The notes below the pieces were generated by a model. The model did not search any database and was not told where the DNA came from. It was given only the letters and a program-made list of their open reading frames with translations. A DNA stretch of 64,000 bases from Ascidia mentula (lineage: Eukaryota > Chordata > Ascidiacea > Phlebobranchia > Ascidiidae). The position numbers and the translations under genes were made by a program. Each line of letters starts with the position of its first letter. Position 1 is the stretch's first letter. The stretch spans positions 14,508,001-14,572,000 of the forward strand of contig OX387198.1 of the NCBI GenBank assembly GCA_947561715.1, given 5' to 3'. Below, piece by piece: positions 24,757-39,795 of this stretch.

Positions 24757-24800
24757 TCTGCACTAATGAGACCTGTTAGGTCGAAACGTTGACCCTGTCT
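24757..24800 (+). repeat. Decayed hammerhead-ribozyme motif
   Basis: Plus strand: CTGCA, then CTAATGA in place of CTGATGA, stem II GACC/GGTC with TGTTA loop, GAA, and a broken stem III before CTGTC. Conserved G5 is A and stem I does not pair. Same family as 12.17 and 14.8 kb. Confidence 0.55.
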
Positions 24801-25084
24801 ACTACTTCGATGCCAGTGAACTAATTTGAGCAGTAAGAGAAGTAACACACCCCACAAAAAGTCAAAATCCTAAGAATGAAACAGTCGACAACTTTTGTCG
24901 CATGTTTTTTTTAACTTTTGTCCTACTGCACAAGCCCTAATTAAGTGTGATCCATTTTTGTTATTGAGGAATATTATAAATTGGCCCTTATATGATCATC
25001 GCTCATCCGATTTTAGACAAATTGTGGACTCACGTCCTTTAAAAGGAAATTTTACAAAATACGGCTGAATATTTAGTAACCATA

Positions 25085-25190
25085 AATGATTTTGTTTTTG
25101 ACTACACCGTGGTTCGAACCCAGGATTTCCTATAGGAACGAATCCCGATCACGTTTTCTTCTTGGTATATGGGTCGCCAATACTTCCACC
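25085..25190 (-). mobile_element. tRNA-derived SINE-like copy
   Basis: Minus strand: GGGTTCGAACCACGG (B box) followed by TGTAGTCAAAAACA, with GATCGGGATTCGTTCC upstream. This is the best preserved of the three copies in the window. Confidence 0.5.
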
Positions 25191-25447
25191 TAATCACCAT
25201 TCAACAGCGACCTCTACCGACAATATACATTTCCATTGTGCTGGTACGCTATGCTTTCTGCTTATGGGAAACGCTTTCAAACGTTTTTGTATTGTCATCT
25301 ATATTAACGTCGCAAAAAACAAGGAATTTCGAGGAAAGAAACATTAATTTAATTCACGATTGAAAAATGTAATGGTTGAAATAATATAAATGTAATATAA
25401 TAAAAATTGCACAATTACAACCCAATAGATTTGACAATCTCTCACAT

Positions 25448-25876
25448 TCAACATGCACCATTGGTTGATGTTAGTGTGTAGCCCCTGTTAAAAGTACACG
25501 AAAAAATTGTAAACACAACAGTTTTGTAATATAGCTTCAATGAGTAATTCAGTAATTTTGTTACATTTCGTACTTACACCAAACAGTTTGCCGCATTGAA
25601 CGCACACTGGTTGCCATACGTGTTACCATCACTTCCACAGACTGGCCAAAAAATCAAGTTGCAAATGCTACAACAAAAAATTCAAATCAATATCAACTCT
25701 GTTAGTTTCGACAACACATCAGCATTTGTGGTCAAAGACAGCTTTGATGTTAGTTTTTTGTGAAGCTATTATTTGTTTCAACTCCACCTGTTACACTCAT
25801 CGTTATCCGTGGGTCTTGTATGAACCGTTGTGAAGCAGAGAACCGCTGCCAGCAGGATCACAGTAAAAGCTTTCAT
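25448..25876 (-). CDS. Secreted Kazal-type protease inhibitor K4 (3 exons, 71 aa)
   Basis: Exons 25876-25788, 25667-25578 and 25484-25448 on the minus strand, both introns in phase 2. Signal peptide MKAFTVILLAAVLCFTTVHT, then a single Kazal domain with six cysteines: C-NSI-C-NLIFWPV-C-GSDGNTYGNQ-C-AFNAAN-C, and the last Cys as the C-terminal residue (TSTNGAC-stop). P1 is Leu, pointing to chymotrypsin- or elastase-like targets. It is the only intact member of the cluster on the minus strand. A broken copy of its 3' end lies at 22.6 kb. Confidence 0.85.
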
Positions 25877-28800
25877 CTTCAAAATTTTGTTTTCAACCTA
25901 TAAGAAAATCCTGGCTTAAAATTGAAAAACTTACGGCCCCTACTCACTTAATTAATTCGAGGTTGGACATTTTTCAAATGATAGACTGACAAACGCTCAG
26001 CAATCATTGTTATTACTTTGATACGCGAGTATCGATTAAAACCACGGCATAAAATCACTTTTATTTTGCGTTTCAACGGTAACCACAGTTTCTTTTTTGT
26101 AATTTAGATCATTTTGATCGTCATAATTATAATCTAACGACGACATTTTCCCTTTCATTACGAAATAAAAAGCCAAGAGCTGCTCTGCTCGGTAACTTTA
26201 ATACTTGATTGGCAAACTTTGCCACAATATATATAACTACATTCTGTTTTGCAACGCTAGCTGTCCGAAGGTTCTGTAAACAAAGGCCACTATGTATTTT
26301 GCCCTACAGGTCAAGCAAGGGCCTGTTTGTATTTGCACACGTTTTACGTCATAGATTTGCTGTCGATTAGTTTGTTGACTTGCATTACTGACAATATCGG
26401 CTATTGGCGCAATGCCCTCAAGATGCCTAGAAAGTTTTAGTGTACAAAAAAGAATAAACATCTTTTAATTGTGGTATTTAGGTGATATTGGACAAGCTGT
26501 ATAACCACAGCTGTTGAACACAAATCTGGACGAGCCAAACGTTTAGATAACCTTTGTACCCGATGATCGGACTTTAATTGTCATCAGCAATAACAACCCA
26601 CAATAAATATTGACATTCGTAATCTGTTGTAGGCGAAGCTGCTGAAGTTGCAAATGTGGATTTGCTTGGCAGTGCGGCAGTCCTGTATCGTCCTGCTTTT
26701 TAGTAATATCAAACTTTATTTCAATATCGAGGGGGTTGCGCTGCTAAATTAATCGATTATTAACCGTATACCTGGCCCTTATTCACACCTTAAACACTTT
26801 CGGCTGTAATACCTCATACAAACGCGGTGACTCCAGAATTCATCCTATAGTGTCTTGCTATCGAATAATGTCCAACGTTATTAAAATATCGTTGGTTGTA
26901 TAGAATTAATTACCAATTGCTAACGGGACTATAGAGGTCGTATAGGCGTATAAAGCAGGTACCAAAGTAATGTTTGTTGTAAAGGATTTCTGAGGTCATT
27001 TGTGCGAGGTTTTACTGCCGAACCGGCCTTTTGGACAAGATAAATGGTATAGTCATAACATATGGGTCGCGCAATGTTCCCTGCGAAATTCAAAGGAAAG
27101 TTTGGTATTCGCGGAAAGTTTTCTTCAGTATGCTTTCGTTTGACAACTAAAGTGAATAATTGTTATAACCACACCAACAACAACTTTAACCCTACTTGGT
27201 TTTTGAAATAAACACAGAAAAAACTCCTGAAATTTAAGCTTACTTTTTGGTTTGGGACACACGAAAAACGCACTCGTTTCCATGGGTCTTCACGTCGGAA
27301 CCACAGGTTCATTGATCAACCGATATCTAAACACGAATTTTTACCCAGTAAAAGTGGTAAGCGAAATGCTGTTTCAGCGTCGGGAACCAATACAGATCAA
27401 AGTCCTCGTAATCCTCATTGTGTCGTAAAACGTTTATTGTATGACGTCTGGCAAGCCCCAGCCCTTTTTGTAACCAACAGTTTTTCTTCCAAAATAGACG
27501 ACAGGAACCGGAATTTTTGTGCAACGTGGGCACTTTTGCTCGGAACAAAGAAACTAGCCTTAGTCACTGAACATCAAAGCGCAATAAAGTGAAAATAAGT
27601 CAAATACGACTTCACATAAACGCTCGAAATTTTTATCGTTTCCTCGAACAAAGAGTTTACACAAACCTTGTCATAAAAGTGAGGTCCAATTAAAGGTGTT
27701 AATGTTCATTGGCAAGTTTGAAGTCCATTAACGATGTAGAATTTAAGGACGATTATCTTTCCGTGCAACTGAACGACACGATTTTTCTTTGGGGTTGAGT
27801 ATCTTGGACGGATTTGAAATTTTGATTATGGTGGGAACGTCAATGACGTTTAGGAGCCCCAAGTGCTTGGTTTCAGATTATAATCAGAAGCATCGAACAA
27901 TCTTTTTGAATTGTAAAAACATACATCTTTCGATATATCCGGTTTCTTAGAATGTGTATCAGAACGAAAGTAAATTAATTACTTACGTATTCACCATTTA
28001 TGTACTGGTTTTCCTTGCTAACTTATCACACGTATTAAATACTAATATTTCAAAATCATTTAAAATACTAATGAACGACAAAAGCAGTTGTTCATTGCAC
28101 CAACATAGTGGCTCTAGATTATCACCAGCTACGTTTACGATTGTTTGCTTTTCAAAAAATCGAAACAAGCTAATCTCTGTTTTGAGAACCAAATAATTTT
28201 AATCACGTCATGTAATTTATATATTTTAGCTGCATGTGTGCATCGTGAGTGGTTCAAAAGTTAACACTGTTTTTCAATATTTGGTTTACAACATACTGAG
28301 ACAAAAACTCGATAATTTGATCAACCATTGCTGACTGCAGCAGCTGGAATTCAGAACTTGCTCTCCCAGTGCCGCTACTCAGTTTTGCTCGAACTTTACA
28401 ACCCGGATTCCATGTTTAAATGCTTGGCTGTTAAAACGGTTTTCACATCAAAGCTGGATGAGCGGACCGGTTTCCAAACTTAACGACAGAGCAACCTTCT
28501 TCATCATGTCGTTAACTGATGCAAAGTGGATTGGGTTTGCAGCAGGTTTGGGGTCAACAATCGGCAGCTCACAAACAACCTTCCCATTGGTAACACACAT
28601 GTGTACTTTTGTGTGAAGTGCTTGGGATAAATTCATTATTTATTACAGACGTCTTTCGGGGTTCGATTTATTTGACAACTCCACCTCCATGTTTGACGAT
28701 TTGCAAAGCAACGTTTCAACATTTGTTATCTTGCCCTTCGTTTTTACTATTTTCATTTCACTTCATGTAAGTATTATGGGCTGACAAATCTGTCCTCTGC

Positions 28801-30043
28801 CGTATGATAACCATGTCCATTTCTTTTCACATAGGAATATTTGTATTTTGATCACGTACTTATAATCTACAATTAACATACCCGAACGCTTGTACATTGT
28901 CATCATGCACACGTCGGTAAAAGTTATCCCTGGATTTCTGAACAGACAACATTTTCCATGCAGGAGCACGTTCCTAAATTAAAGCTTGCTGCTGGCCCTA
29001 ATTCAAAGTACAGACATTACACCGGCCGAAAAGGCTTTAAACAAGCTTCTACACAAAAGTAAATTCGATTTACACCAAATTCTTTTTCTCCGTAAACTTA
29101 TGCAGTACGCGGAATAGGTCACTTACCTGTGCTTCCTAACTGTTGATCTGACATACAAATATACAAACATAATTTCCTAATTGCATAGATTTATAGTTGG
29201 ATTAGTCTAGTATAAATTATAGATAGTAAAATTTATTTATACGCGTCTTTACTGGTGTGCTACAGCCGATCGGTAAAAGTTATCTCTGGGCTTTGCAATG
29301 GCCTTATTATTCGCGTCCATGATATGTTTGCAACACGTACGTATATATTACGTCACGCTCTATGACAACAGACATCAGACATAATCCAAACAAGCTTTGC
29401 ACGAGAACCATAAACAGAATTCAAAGTTGAAAAACTGTTTTAATGTCTGCTTGTACGAAAGAACTTGATCAGTTAACCATTTCACAATGCGTCATTCCAG
29501 GATAATGAAATTCAATTTCACTTTATAATCTCCATAAACTTACGTGGTTAAGGTCAGCCACCTGTTCTGCACAGTTGCAAAATTGTGCTATTTGCGTCTG
29601 CTACCTTGTCATCCTCTGACCTCGAGAAACTAGAATGAAAAAAGAATAAATTTTGATGGTGCAATTGTTTGTAAATTTCGATTTTTCTACATTGCAAACA
29701 AACAATTGAAATTAATGCATCCTGTGCAGTTCTGCATCTCAAAAATCGAGTTTATTTGCTAGACCAGGATAATTTTGTATCACTTGTATGTTGTATCACA
29801 CACAACATAGACATTGATAAAACAGCGGTTTGAAAAACAAGCTGTTTTGTTCGAGTGGTGACCAGATCATAGGAGAAGTTCCCAGCTAATGAAAATACCA
29901 TACAACTGTGCAACGTATCTGAAAACTTAATAGCGAGCCGCCCGACCTTCGGCGAGGACAATAAACCTGACTCAACACAAAACTTGTCTTTGTTGGAAAT
30001 TCCAACGACCTGTGGGATAGCGTTAGTAGCTCAAGTCTGCTGC
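25877..30043. other. 4.2 kb without a recognised gene
   Basis: Open frames are short and show no family. About 28450-28760 shares a diverged repeat with 37560-37750 (both contain GATTTGCAAAGCAACGTTTCAACAT-like text, the second slightly changed). That repeat holds a 62-residue minus-strand frame at 28448-28636 which is not conserved as a frame in the other copy. Confidence 0.45.
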
Positions 30044-30050
30044 TATATAA
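30044..30050 (+). promoter_or_regulatory. TATA box of Kazal gene K5
   Basis: TATATAA lies about 190 bp before the K5 ATG. A short 5'-UTR exon ending at a GTAAGC donor (30084) and an acceptor at 30210-30211 fit a spliced leader exon. Confidence 0.5.
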
Positions 30051-30234
30051 GACACAACATTGCCAGTCAGTGTCAGACAGCATGGTAAGCCGAGTTCAAG
30101 TTGTTCAAGTGACTGAAAGCGAAATTACGATTCGTCATATTCGCATAAAACAAATGTAATTTTCGGAGACATAATGTTTTCAATCTTGTACTCTAAAGGT
30201 TTTACTGACAGACTAAGTCCTAGAATAAAACAAA

Positions 30235-30680
30235 ATGAAATACATTGCTTCACTCGTCTTGTTCACAGCACTTCTCTGCTACGCAACAATTCAGGCAAAT
30301 GAAGATTGCCCAGAGTAAGTTAAAATTGTACAAAAATATTATTGCCAATAAAATGTTGTTCATTTTCCACGATTGTCTTTTCTTGTTTCTTCATAGCATT
30401 TGCACCATGGAGTTTGATCCGGTTTGTGGGTTTGACGGGGTTACCCACACGACTTATGGTAACAAATGTGCTTATGACGCGGAAAACTGCAGGCAGTAAG
30501 TTCCACGTTTCATAGACTCTTCTAATTACAGGAAATTTGTTAATTGGTAAACTTTAAGAACAACATTTTGACACCTTGAGATTGGATGTCCTTGTGTTTA
30601 AGTAATTGTGTGCGGTCAAACATCTATTATGTTGCAGGAACGGTGCCCTGACGTACACAGTAGGAGCCTGTGAAAACTGA
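30235..30680 (+). CDS. Secreted Kazal-type protease inhibitor K5 (3 exons, 73 aa)
   Basis: Exons 30235-30314, 30397-30495 and 30638-30680, both introns in phase 2. Signal peptide MKYIASLVLFTALLCYATIQA; Kazal domain C-PDI-C-TMEFDPV-C, then GFDGVTHTTYGNK before C4, AYDAEN before C5 and NGALTYTVGAC at the end. P1 is Met. The C3-C4 spacing is 13 instead of 10, with three residues added inside the normally invariant G-D-G-x-T-Y turn; K6 shares this. AATAAA is at 30791-30796. Two residues follow the last Cys. Confidence 0.85.
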
Positions 30681-30796
30681 AATCATCAACGACTTTTAAC
30701 GAAAATTCTTCGCCTCTATAATAATTTGTTGAAGTTTAACTGTAGTTGACGAATCTTTGTATCGATCTAACTCCCATCATATATTAAAACAATAAA

Positions 30797-32947
30797 ATCA
30801 AATAAGCAAAAGGTATCTGTTCATTTCCAAGGATTCTGTAAGGTTATAGTAGATAACTTTACACGATTTGGGGCGAGGATTTATTCGGCCTTTTATTAGT
30901 TTTCACCAATCTGATACTCTACATGAAAAAGTTAAATGCATTGCCAATTTCAGCAGTGACCGTAGATCTTTTTTAAAGAAATCCCAAAGTTTTTTGATTT
31001 CAGTTTAAGTCGTCAAGGTTATTACTCCTAACCTAACACCCTTCCATTGAATTTCGTGAGACATCAAATTATTGCAAACCGCGCGCAACTTAAGGTTTCA
31101 TGCACATACAGCGCATTTTACTAAAAGTTTTGACGCTAATGAAACATCAAACGATCGTTGTTCAATCTTATTTAGTTTCGTAATTGCATGGAACCAAAAG
31201 AAAGTCGCAGCGAAAATGAATTTGGAATTTTAATTCCTATATCGTTTGTGCTTGATGGTATGGTATGAAATGGTATAATTCAACACACAAGTTATCTAAA
31301 TGCCTTTAAATTAGTCTCCGAAGTGATTTATATCCAAAACCCGAAATATACCTCTCAGAGTTTGGAATATCAAATGAAACATAACCGACCGTTCGTAGCA
31401 GCTTGCGTAGAATTACAGCCACAAACCAAGCGACGTAATTATGATAAGACAAAACCAAATGTACGAAGCCTTGGGGCCTAGGCCAACGTTTGTTTTTTCT
31501 TATACGAGAAATACAAGTTGTATTGTTACTGTTGCAAACTCAATCAAACGTGTTGCTGCAGAAAATACAGTTATTAATTTTCTGGCATGCCTTCAACATA
31601 TGACTTGTACCCAGAGACCCAATTTCAATTCGGCTAAGTTGCGCTGCAGTGGTCGCCAGAGGATTATCAGCATTTCGAAGTGCATTTTCGACGGTAATAC
31701 AAAAATAAAACATCCCCTATGTTCATGTAACTAAAAAGGTCCGGGGGCAGGACATCTATCTTGTTCCGCATGTATTTTAAATTAAGCATTGTCATTTTGT
31801 CCGCTCACAGCAAAAGATATAAGTAATTAAATTTTGAGGCTGGCAAAGACCGACGAGAAAAACCAAATTAGCTGATATGCAAAACAATGCAGCTTTGCAA
31901 TATTATGGCTTTTTTTGCACATAAATTATTCTATCATTGTAACCACTTTTTGTCCGGCATAGCGTTGCCGAGTTTACGTTATAAATGATTTGATTAATTC
32001 GCCTCAATCAACCACTAATGTATTTTTCGCAATATAGTTGTAACTAGAAATGTTGGAATCACCAATTTATGGTCAACACAAAGGTAAGGTTAAAGTTATG
32101 ACATCACACCCAAAAATACGTCATGAAATGTCACTGAGCAAAGAAACGTACCATCCCCGTCTTATCGAATCACAGAGTACAGTTGTTGCTGCTACACCTT
32201 TTGGTCTTCCTTTCATCAGGGACAAATAAGCCTTTGGTTCGTGAAGTCACAGTGACATATTTTTGTGTGATGTAAAACCTTGTCCTGGCCTTTGAGGTAA
32301 CGTAATTTGTGGATTCTCCTATGTTTGAAACTATTTGATATTTGCAATATAAGGCGCCTTCTCCATTGCAAACAATGCATTTTATTTGACGCGCATTGTG
32401 TGCCGTCAAATTCGCTATAGCGAAAAAGGTTTACGATTTTTGGTCACCGCTACTTTTCGTACAGTTTTCTACATTTCTTAGTTGACGTAGAACCAAAAAC
32501 TTTGGATATATGTTTGTTATAGATGTACCTTTAGTTTTACGCAAAGTTGCCATGGTCGTGTCATATGCACTTTAACCTCAGATGGTTTTGGACATGTGAA
32601 GACAAAATGTATCATAAGGTGACAAGATATCAATAGCACTATTTCAATCTTAAAGAAAGTTTTGTATCTTCGGTAAACTGTTGAGTCACTGCTTCCTAAA
32701 TCCTAGCCGAACTACCGAATCTCAAATTTAAAAAAGAGCTACCCTGATGCTTTGTCTAAAAATGAACTAGTTTGACCGTGCCATTTTATAGTCGCCGAAT
32801 ATAAAAACAAAGAATACTTTTGAGCAAATTCACGGACGTAAAAGTAAATGAGGTTATAGAATAAAAAAAATCATAATTTGCAGATGATTAAAATTCTTCA
32901 AGATCTGCTTGGAAGGTTCAGCTTCGCATAATGTAGAGGTCATATCT
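30797..32947. other. 2.1 kb without a recognised gene
   Basis: Intergenic DNA between K5 and the pepsin homologue. Short frames only; nothing I can name. Confidence 0.4.
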
Positions 32948-35279
<2,332 letters not shown>

Positions 35280-36876
35280 TTTGCCAGCGTTTGACTCAGC
35301 TTGCTCAGTTTGTTACCAAATGTCTAAAAATTGTCACTCAGATCCTTTTTCAAGCTAAGTGAAACTCAGTTGTAAGCTTAACAAAAAAAATAGTGATCTT
35401 TATAAGCCACAAAGTAACAATGAAACTTGAAAGAACAAAGGTTTGTAAGACGGGAAGTTCCACACAAAAGCTATGAATTATGCTGAGCTAGCCAAAATTT
35501 TCCTTCAGTATTGGTTGCTGAGGTATTTCCTCTAGTATCGGTTGCCACTTGCGTTGTCATTGTTACACTGTGACTAAGTATTCAATATATGTTAACCAAT
35601 AGGTTTCACTACGTGACTACTCATTGCATTTTTGCAGCAATAAACAGGCTTGCTGCTTATTGAGCACTAAATCTCCACTACTTTTACTTACAAATGAGAG
35701 GTTTATTTTGTTAACAAAGCTTACTGTGAACAAATCTTTACATGGGCGGTTTTGATTGAAATACGAATAGCCTTTTGTACAGGAAGCAGGATTGCCGTTG
35801 TACTGTCACAAAGTTTGATTCGGAGTTAGAAAATATTCAGTGTGCTGGAATCAAAAACATTGCATGCAATGTAGTCGGTCTACACTCTACACCTAAAACA
35901 ACATTAAAACCTATGTCAAGCACTTATCTTTTGATGTTTATCATATCTAATGCAATGTGACAAACCTAACAAAACCGCACACCTCTAACTCTTCGCATTC
36001 GTCTTTTCTCCAAGTGGATTGAAGGCGAAGCGAATTCAATACACCTCCCTAAAAACGAACGGATTGTGCGCTAGAGCGAAATGTAAGCAGGGTTTAGCGT
36101 TTAGCTAATTTAAAAATGTTATCGCATGATGAAACAAGCTAAAGACGCTAAATATTGTGATTTGAATGTCACGAACACCGTCTAGCGGAAAAATATAAAC
36201 AAAATAACGCCGTAAGAGGGAGCTAAAGGTACATGTTACCCACATCGCAATTCGTCAAAACACGTGTTTGCGTGCAAACGAAGGTAGCCCTTGAAATGCA
36301 TCTTTACGAGGGTTGGTGTTAATAATCTCTACAAACAATTATTACTTTGTCAATCAAAAGTCTGTTACGTTATGACTGACGTTATATCGTTTATATGCTC
36401 CACTGTGTGGACTGCATTAAAGGTGTTGAAATATTAGAGGAAGTTGTTAATGACTTGCAATGCTGTTTTGTTTAAAATGCTGCACTGCCACTGCTTTAAT
36501 AATGAATTTGGTTTGCTGTAAATATCCTGTTTAAACCGTTAATACTGCATACCAACAAAGGCATTGTGGAGAGCTGATCGTGTATTGTGTTCAGGCATGA
36601 TGACTGCCTGACACTGCGTTCTATTTGGCAATCGTTTATCGCGTGAAGCTCATTTTATTTCATTCTGTTTCCTAACTAACAGCTTTGTAAGCACTGTTTC
36701 AACGCTTGTGATACAAGTAGCCTACATGCAGGGAAATATGACACAGGTTTGTTAGTTAGTGTCAAACAACAAGGTACTAAGAATATAAATATTGTTCGGC
36801 GTGGAACGTAGGCACCTTGCTCATCAGAGCATATATATGAATCAACTAAGTGTTGCAATAAGAACGTGGTTGAAAG
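35280..36876. other. 1.6 kb without a recognised gene
   Basis: Upstream regions of the pepsin homologue (minus) and K6 (plus). No supported exon. A GCATATATATGAATC stretch near 36830 may serve as the K6 TATA region. Confidence 0.4.
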
Positions 36877-37358
36877 ATGAAATACATCGCTGCATTGTTG
36901 TTGTTCACAGCAATTTTCTCCTACACAAAAGTTCAAGCGCACGAGGAATGCATAAAGTAATCCAAAAAGATACCTAAAAAATATTTTATTGGTTTTAAAA
37001 TATTCTTTAAATAACTGTTAGTGTGGGATAAAATACCAAAGTATTGTAAATTGGTTATTTTCCAAAATTGTTTCTATGCACGTAGGATTTGCTATGAATT
37101 TTACAATCCAGTGTGTGGGAGTGATGGACATAAGTATGTTACTTATGATAACATATGTGTCTTCAATATGGAAAAATGCATCCGGTAAGTTTCATTTTCG
37201 AAAAATTCTTCGAACAATAATTTGACAACTACACACGTATACACGTACAAAGCTAAACAAGTGTGTGTTTTTACAGAGGTGATAGACTTGTACTCATTGG
37301 AGACGGCGAATGTCCCCATACCGGAGTGGAGAAATCTCCAGGATTCTTAAATCCATAA
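36877..37358 (+). CDS. Secreted Kazal-type protease inhibitor K6 (3 exons, 86 aa)
   Basis: Exons 36877-36956, 37086-37184 and 37277-37358, both introns in phase 2. Signal peptide MKYIAALLLFTAIFSYTKVQA, nearly the same as K5. Kazal core C-IKI-C-YEFYNPV-C, then GSDGHKYVTYDNI (13 residues) before C4, VFNMEK before C5 and GDGEC. P1 is Glu, which points to Glu-specific proteases or to a lost inhibitory role. An 18-residue tail follows the last Cys (PHTGVEKSPGFLNP and neighbours). AATAAA is at 37442-37447. Sister of K5. Confidence 0.85.
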
Positions 37359-39795
37359 TTTATCTTCATCATAATCTGCTAAACGTTAATTGTAGTTTAT
37401 ATATCTCTGTCTCAATCTAACACTTACATGTAACACGAAACAATAAAATTAAAACAAAAGTAGTTGTGTGTTTGTTTCCAATTATTTTGTAACTGAAGTG
37501 GGCTCACCTTACTGGGCGAATTGGCGTGAGAATGTGATTGGTGTTTAGTTTGTTGGATGGGCGGACCGCTTTGCGACCTCAATGGGGAAGAAAGTTCACC
37601 AGCCTCGTCATAAAGTTACCTACATAAAAAGGTTTACTGTGGGTTTGGGTCAACAGCCGACAGTTCACAAAAAAAAATTATTGTATAATGTTGACGGTTT
37701 GCAAAACAACGTTTCAACATTTTTTATCTAGACCACCGTTTTTACTTCTCTTAATTCGAGGTTGTGCAGATTGTTTTCGCTAATTCAGTGGCATAAATTC
37801 AAAGAGTGGTGACCATAAACGCTTTTCAAAACGTTTCTAATGTTTTCTGTGTTTAGAGATCCAGTCGGACTCAAATATTTGTATCTGTCAATGTTTCAAA
37901 TATTGAATCATTGAATTTCGTTCAGGTTGCGGTATGGTCCATTGTAAAAAATTAACCGCAGCTTTTGGCTTCAGGCAAAAACAAGACATTTTACTGCACA
38001 TTGCGACGTGAAACAGTGATTCACAAATCCTAAATAGTCATGTCTTTCCGAAACCAAGAGAACTTAATGAAGTTAAAGATATTGTCGTCGCGGGAAACTC
38101 AAAAACATGAGTTGCAATAGTAGGTTGAATTTCTTCAATTTGCCGGTCCCGTCTCTGGTCTATGCCTATAATGCTTGCTGGTGCACTGCTTTTGTAAGGG
38201 ACCGACTATAGTAAACTACTTTATTAGCACGAGCTTTCGCGAGCTTGATCTCGCTTTGTCAGGTGCAGCAAAAAAAGATAGTGTGTTGGTAATTTCAAAA
38301 GAGTGACGCCAAGAAAAAAAAATTAGAAATCAATTGTTTAAATGAGCCATTAAATATTTCCCTACGTATATATATATATATACCCCAAACAACTAAAACC
38401 TTTCAATCATTTTCCCTTTGAACTTTGACTCTTTGAAGCATTTTACAGCTCCGAAAAGTTTAACTGCTCACTTAGTTTGGGTCAACAGCCTCCCTGCAAC
38501 ACTTGTTTTTAACCGTACGTGCTTTTAACTACACGGATTCTACGGAACTTGAACGATTTAATTGTTTTATTAGGTCTACTTAAAAATTTCCGGTAAATCG
38601 TAATTTTTATGGTCTGTTGAACTTGCTTTGAAGTCGCCAGCAATAAATACCTGCCCTGGGAACGCTTTGATGAAATTTATGTGCATTTGCAAAACCCTAA
38701 AAACATTAACGCTATAGTAACCAGTATGTTTTTGCGTTGTTTCTAGCAAGGAGAGCCTGAGACGAAGGACTTTAAAGTGGTTTATATATACTCACTCTAA
38801 AAACCAGCATTTCAGAGCTAAATAACATTTTTTGCGAGTATCTAAATTAACTCGCTCCAGCAACTATCGGTTTTAAGGTCTTAAACGCAAGGTAGCAAAT
38901 TTTATCGCTGAGCAATAAACGAGCAACTGGCAAGTCAGCAACAAAACTCAAATATTCCTGGTGATCAAGTTGGGTTTAACTATCTTGTTAATGCCTCTTT
39001 GCAAACAACAGGCAACAATGGGATTCACAGGCGTTGTTTAGGCCGTCGAACAAGTTACCTTTTTTGGAAGTCATAAAAAATTTTCCAGCTTTATATACAG
39101 AGAGCAGAAAGATGAACACATCAGTAAAGTTAGTAGCAGACAACATTGTGTTCAGGATGATGGTCTTTGCCAACGCAAAACGTAGCATTGTCATGCAAGT
39201 TATATATATATGCCCGATACTCTGCGTAATAACCAATAGCTTTTGATGCATTTCATGACTGAATAATTATAAGGATGATGTTTTTGTTTCTTACAAATAA
39301 ACATCTTACCTTGCCCGGAACACAATTAACGTATTTACTCATATTTCTAAAATCGAAAAAGATATAGTCCATGTTGCAGAAAGCACAGACATGATTTTAT
39401 TTATTTTCGGCAAAAGCTGTTCAATAAAAAAGGCGTGGCTGATTAGGTCTGCAGCTCATCGGTTATAGAACTGACCTGGTTGACGTCACAAACAGTAAGA
39501 TAAGGTTCACGTGAGGATTTCCTTTGCTTGATTATTGAACATCTATGCGCGTTATCGCTCTTTGATTTTGCAATCTAATGCGAAATATGACGCTCGTGAA
39601 AGTTTTATATTACATATAAAAAGCTGTCTTTTCGCAAAGTTATTTCCCAGCTAATGTTCAGTAACTGATTCCGGAATCACTCGGAACCTAGGATCACAAA
39701 GATTTTCACCGTTTGTTTTTGACCACATTTATGCAAAAATATGTTTGGATGTTATAACGTTCGCGTTTTTTTTCAGTTCAAAATCGAATTAAAAT
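37359..39795. other. Intergenic DNA with repeats between K6 and K7
   Basis: Holds the 37560-37750 copy of the repeat seen at 28.5 kb, a short TA microsatellite near 38366-38382, and a hammerhead-like hairpin at 38227-38266. A TATA-like ATATAAAAAG lies at about 39614, roughly 180 bp before the K7 ATG. No gene. Confidence 0.5.
38227..38266 (-). repeat. Hammerhead-like hairpin with minimal stem III
   Basis: Minus strand, 40 nt: GCAC, CTGACAA, stem II GCGAG/CTCGC around ATCAAG, GAA, then AGCT as a possible two-pair stem III, C17, and GTGC closing on GCAC. The core box is CTGACAA, so G8 is A, and activity is doubtful. A more decayed copy lies at about 22085-22130 (plus). In both, AATAAAG follows GTGC after one base. 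Confidence 0.45.

Larger units (their letters stand above)
24322..25447. other. Intergenic DNA with repeats between K3 and K4
   Basis: Holds decayed K3 3' sequence, a degenerate hammerhead motif (24757-24800), a SINE-like copy on the minus strand (about 25085-25190), and nothing coding that I can support. Confidence 0.45.
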
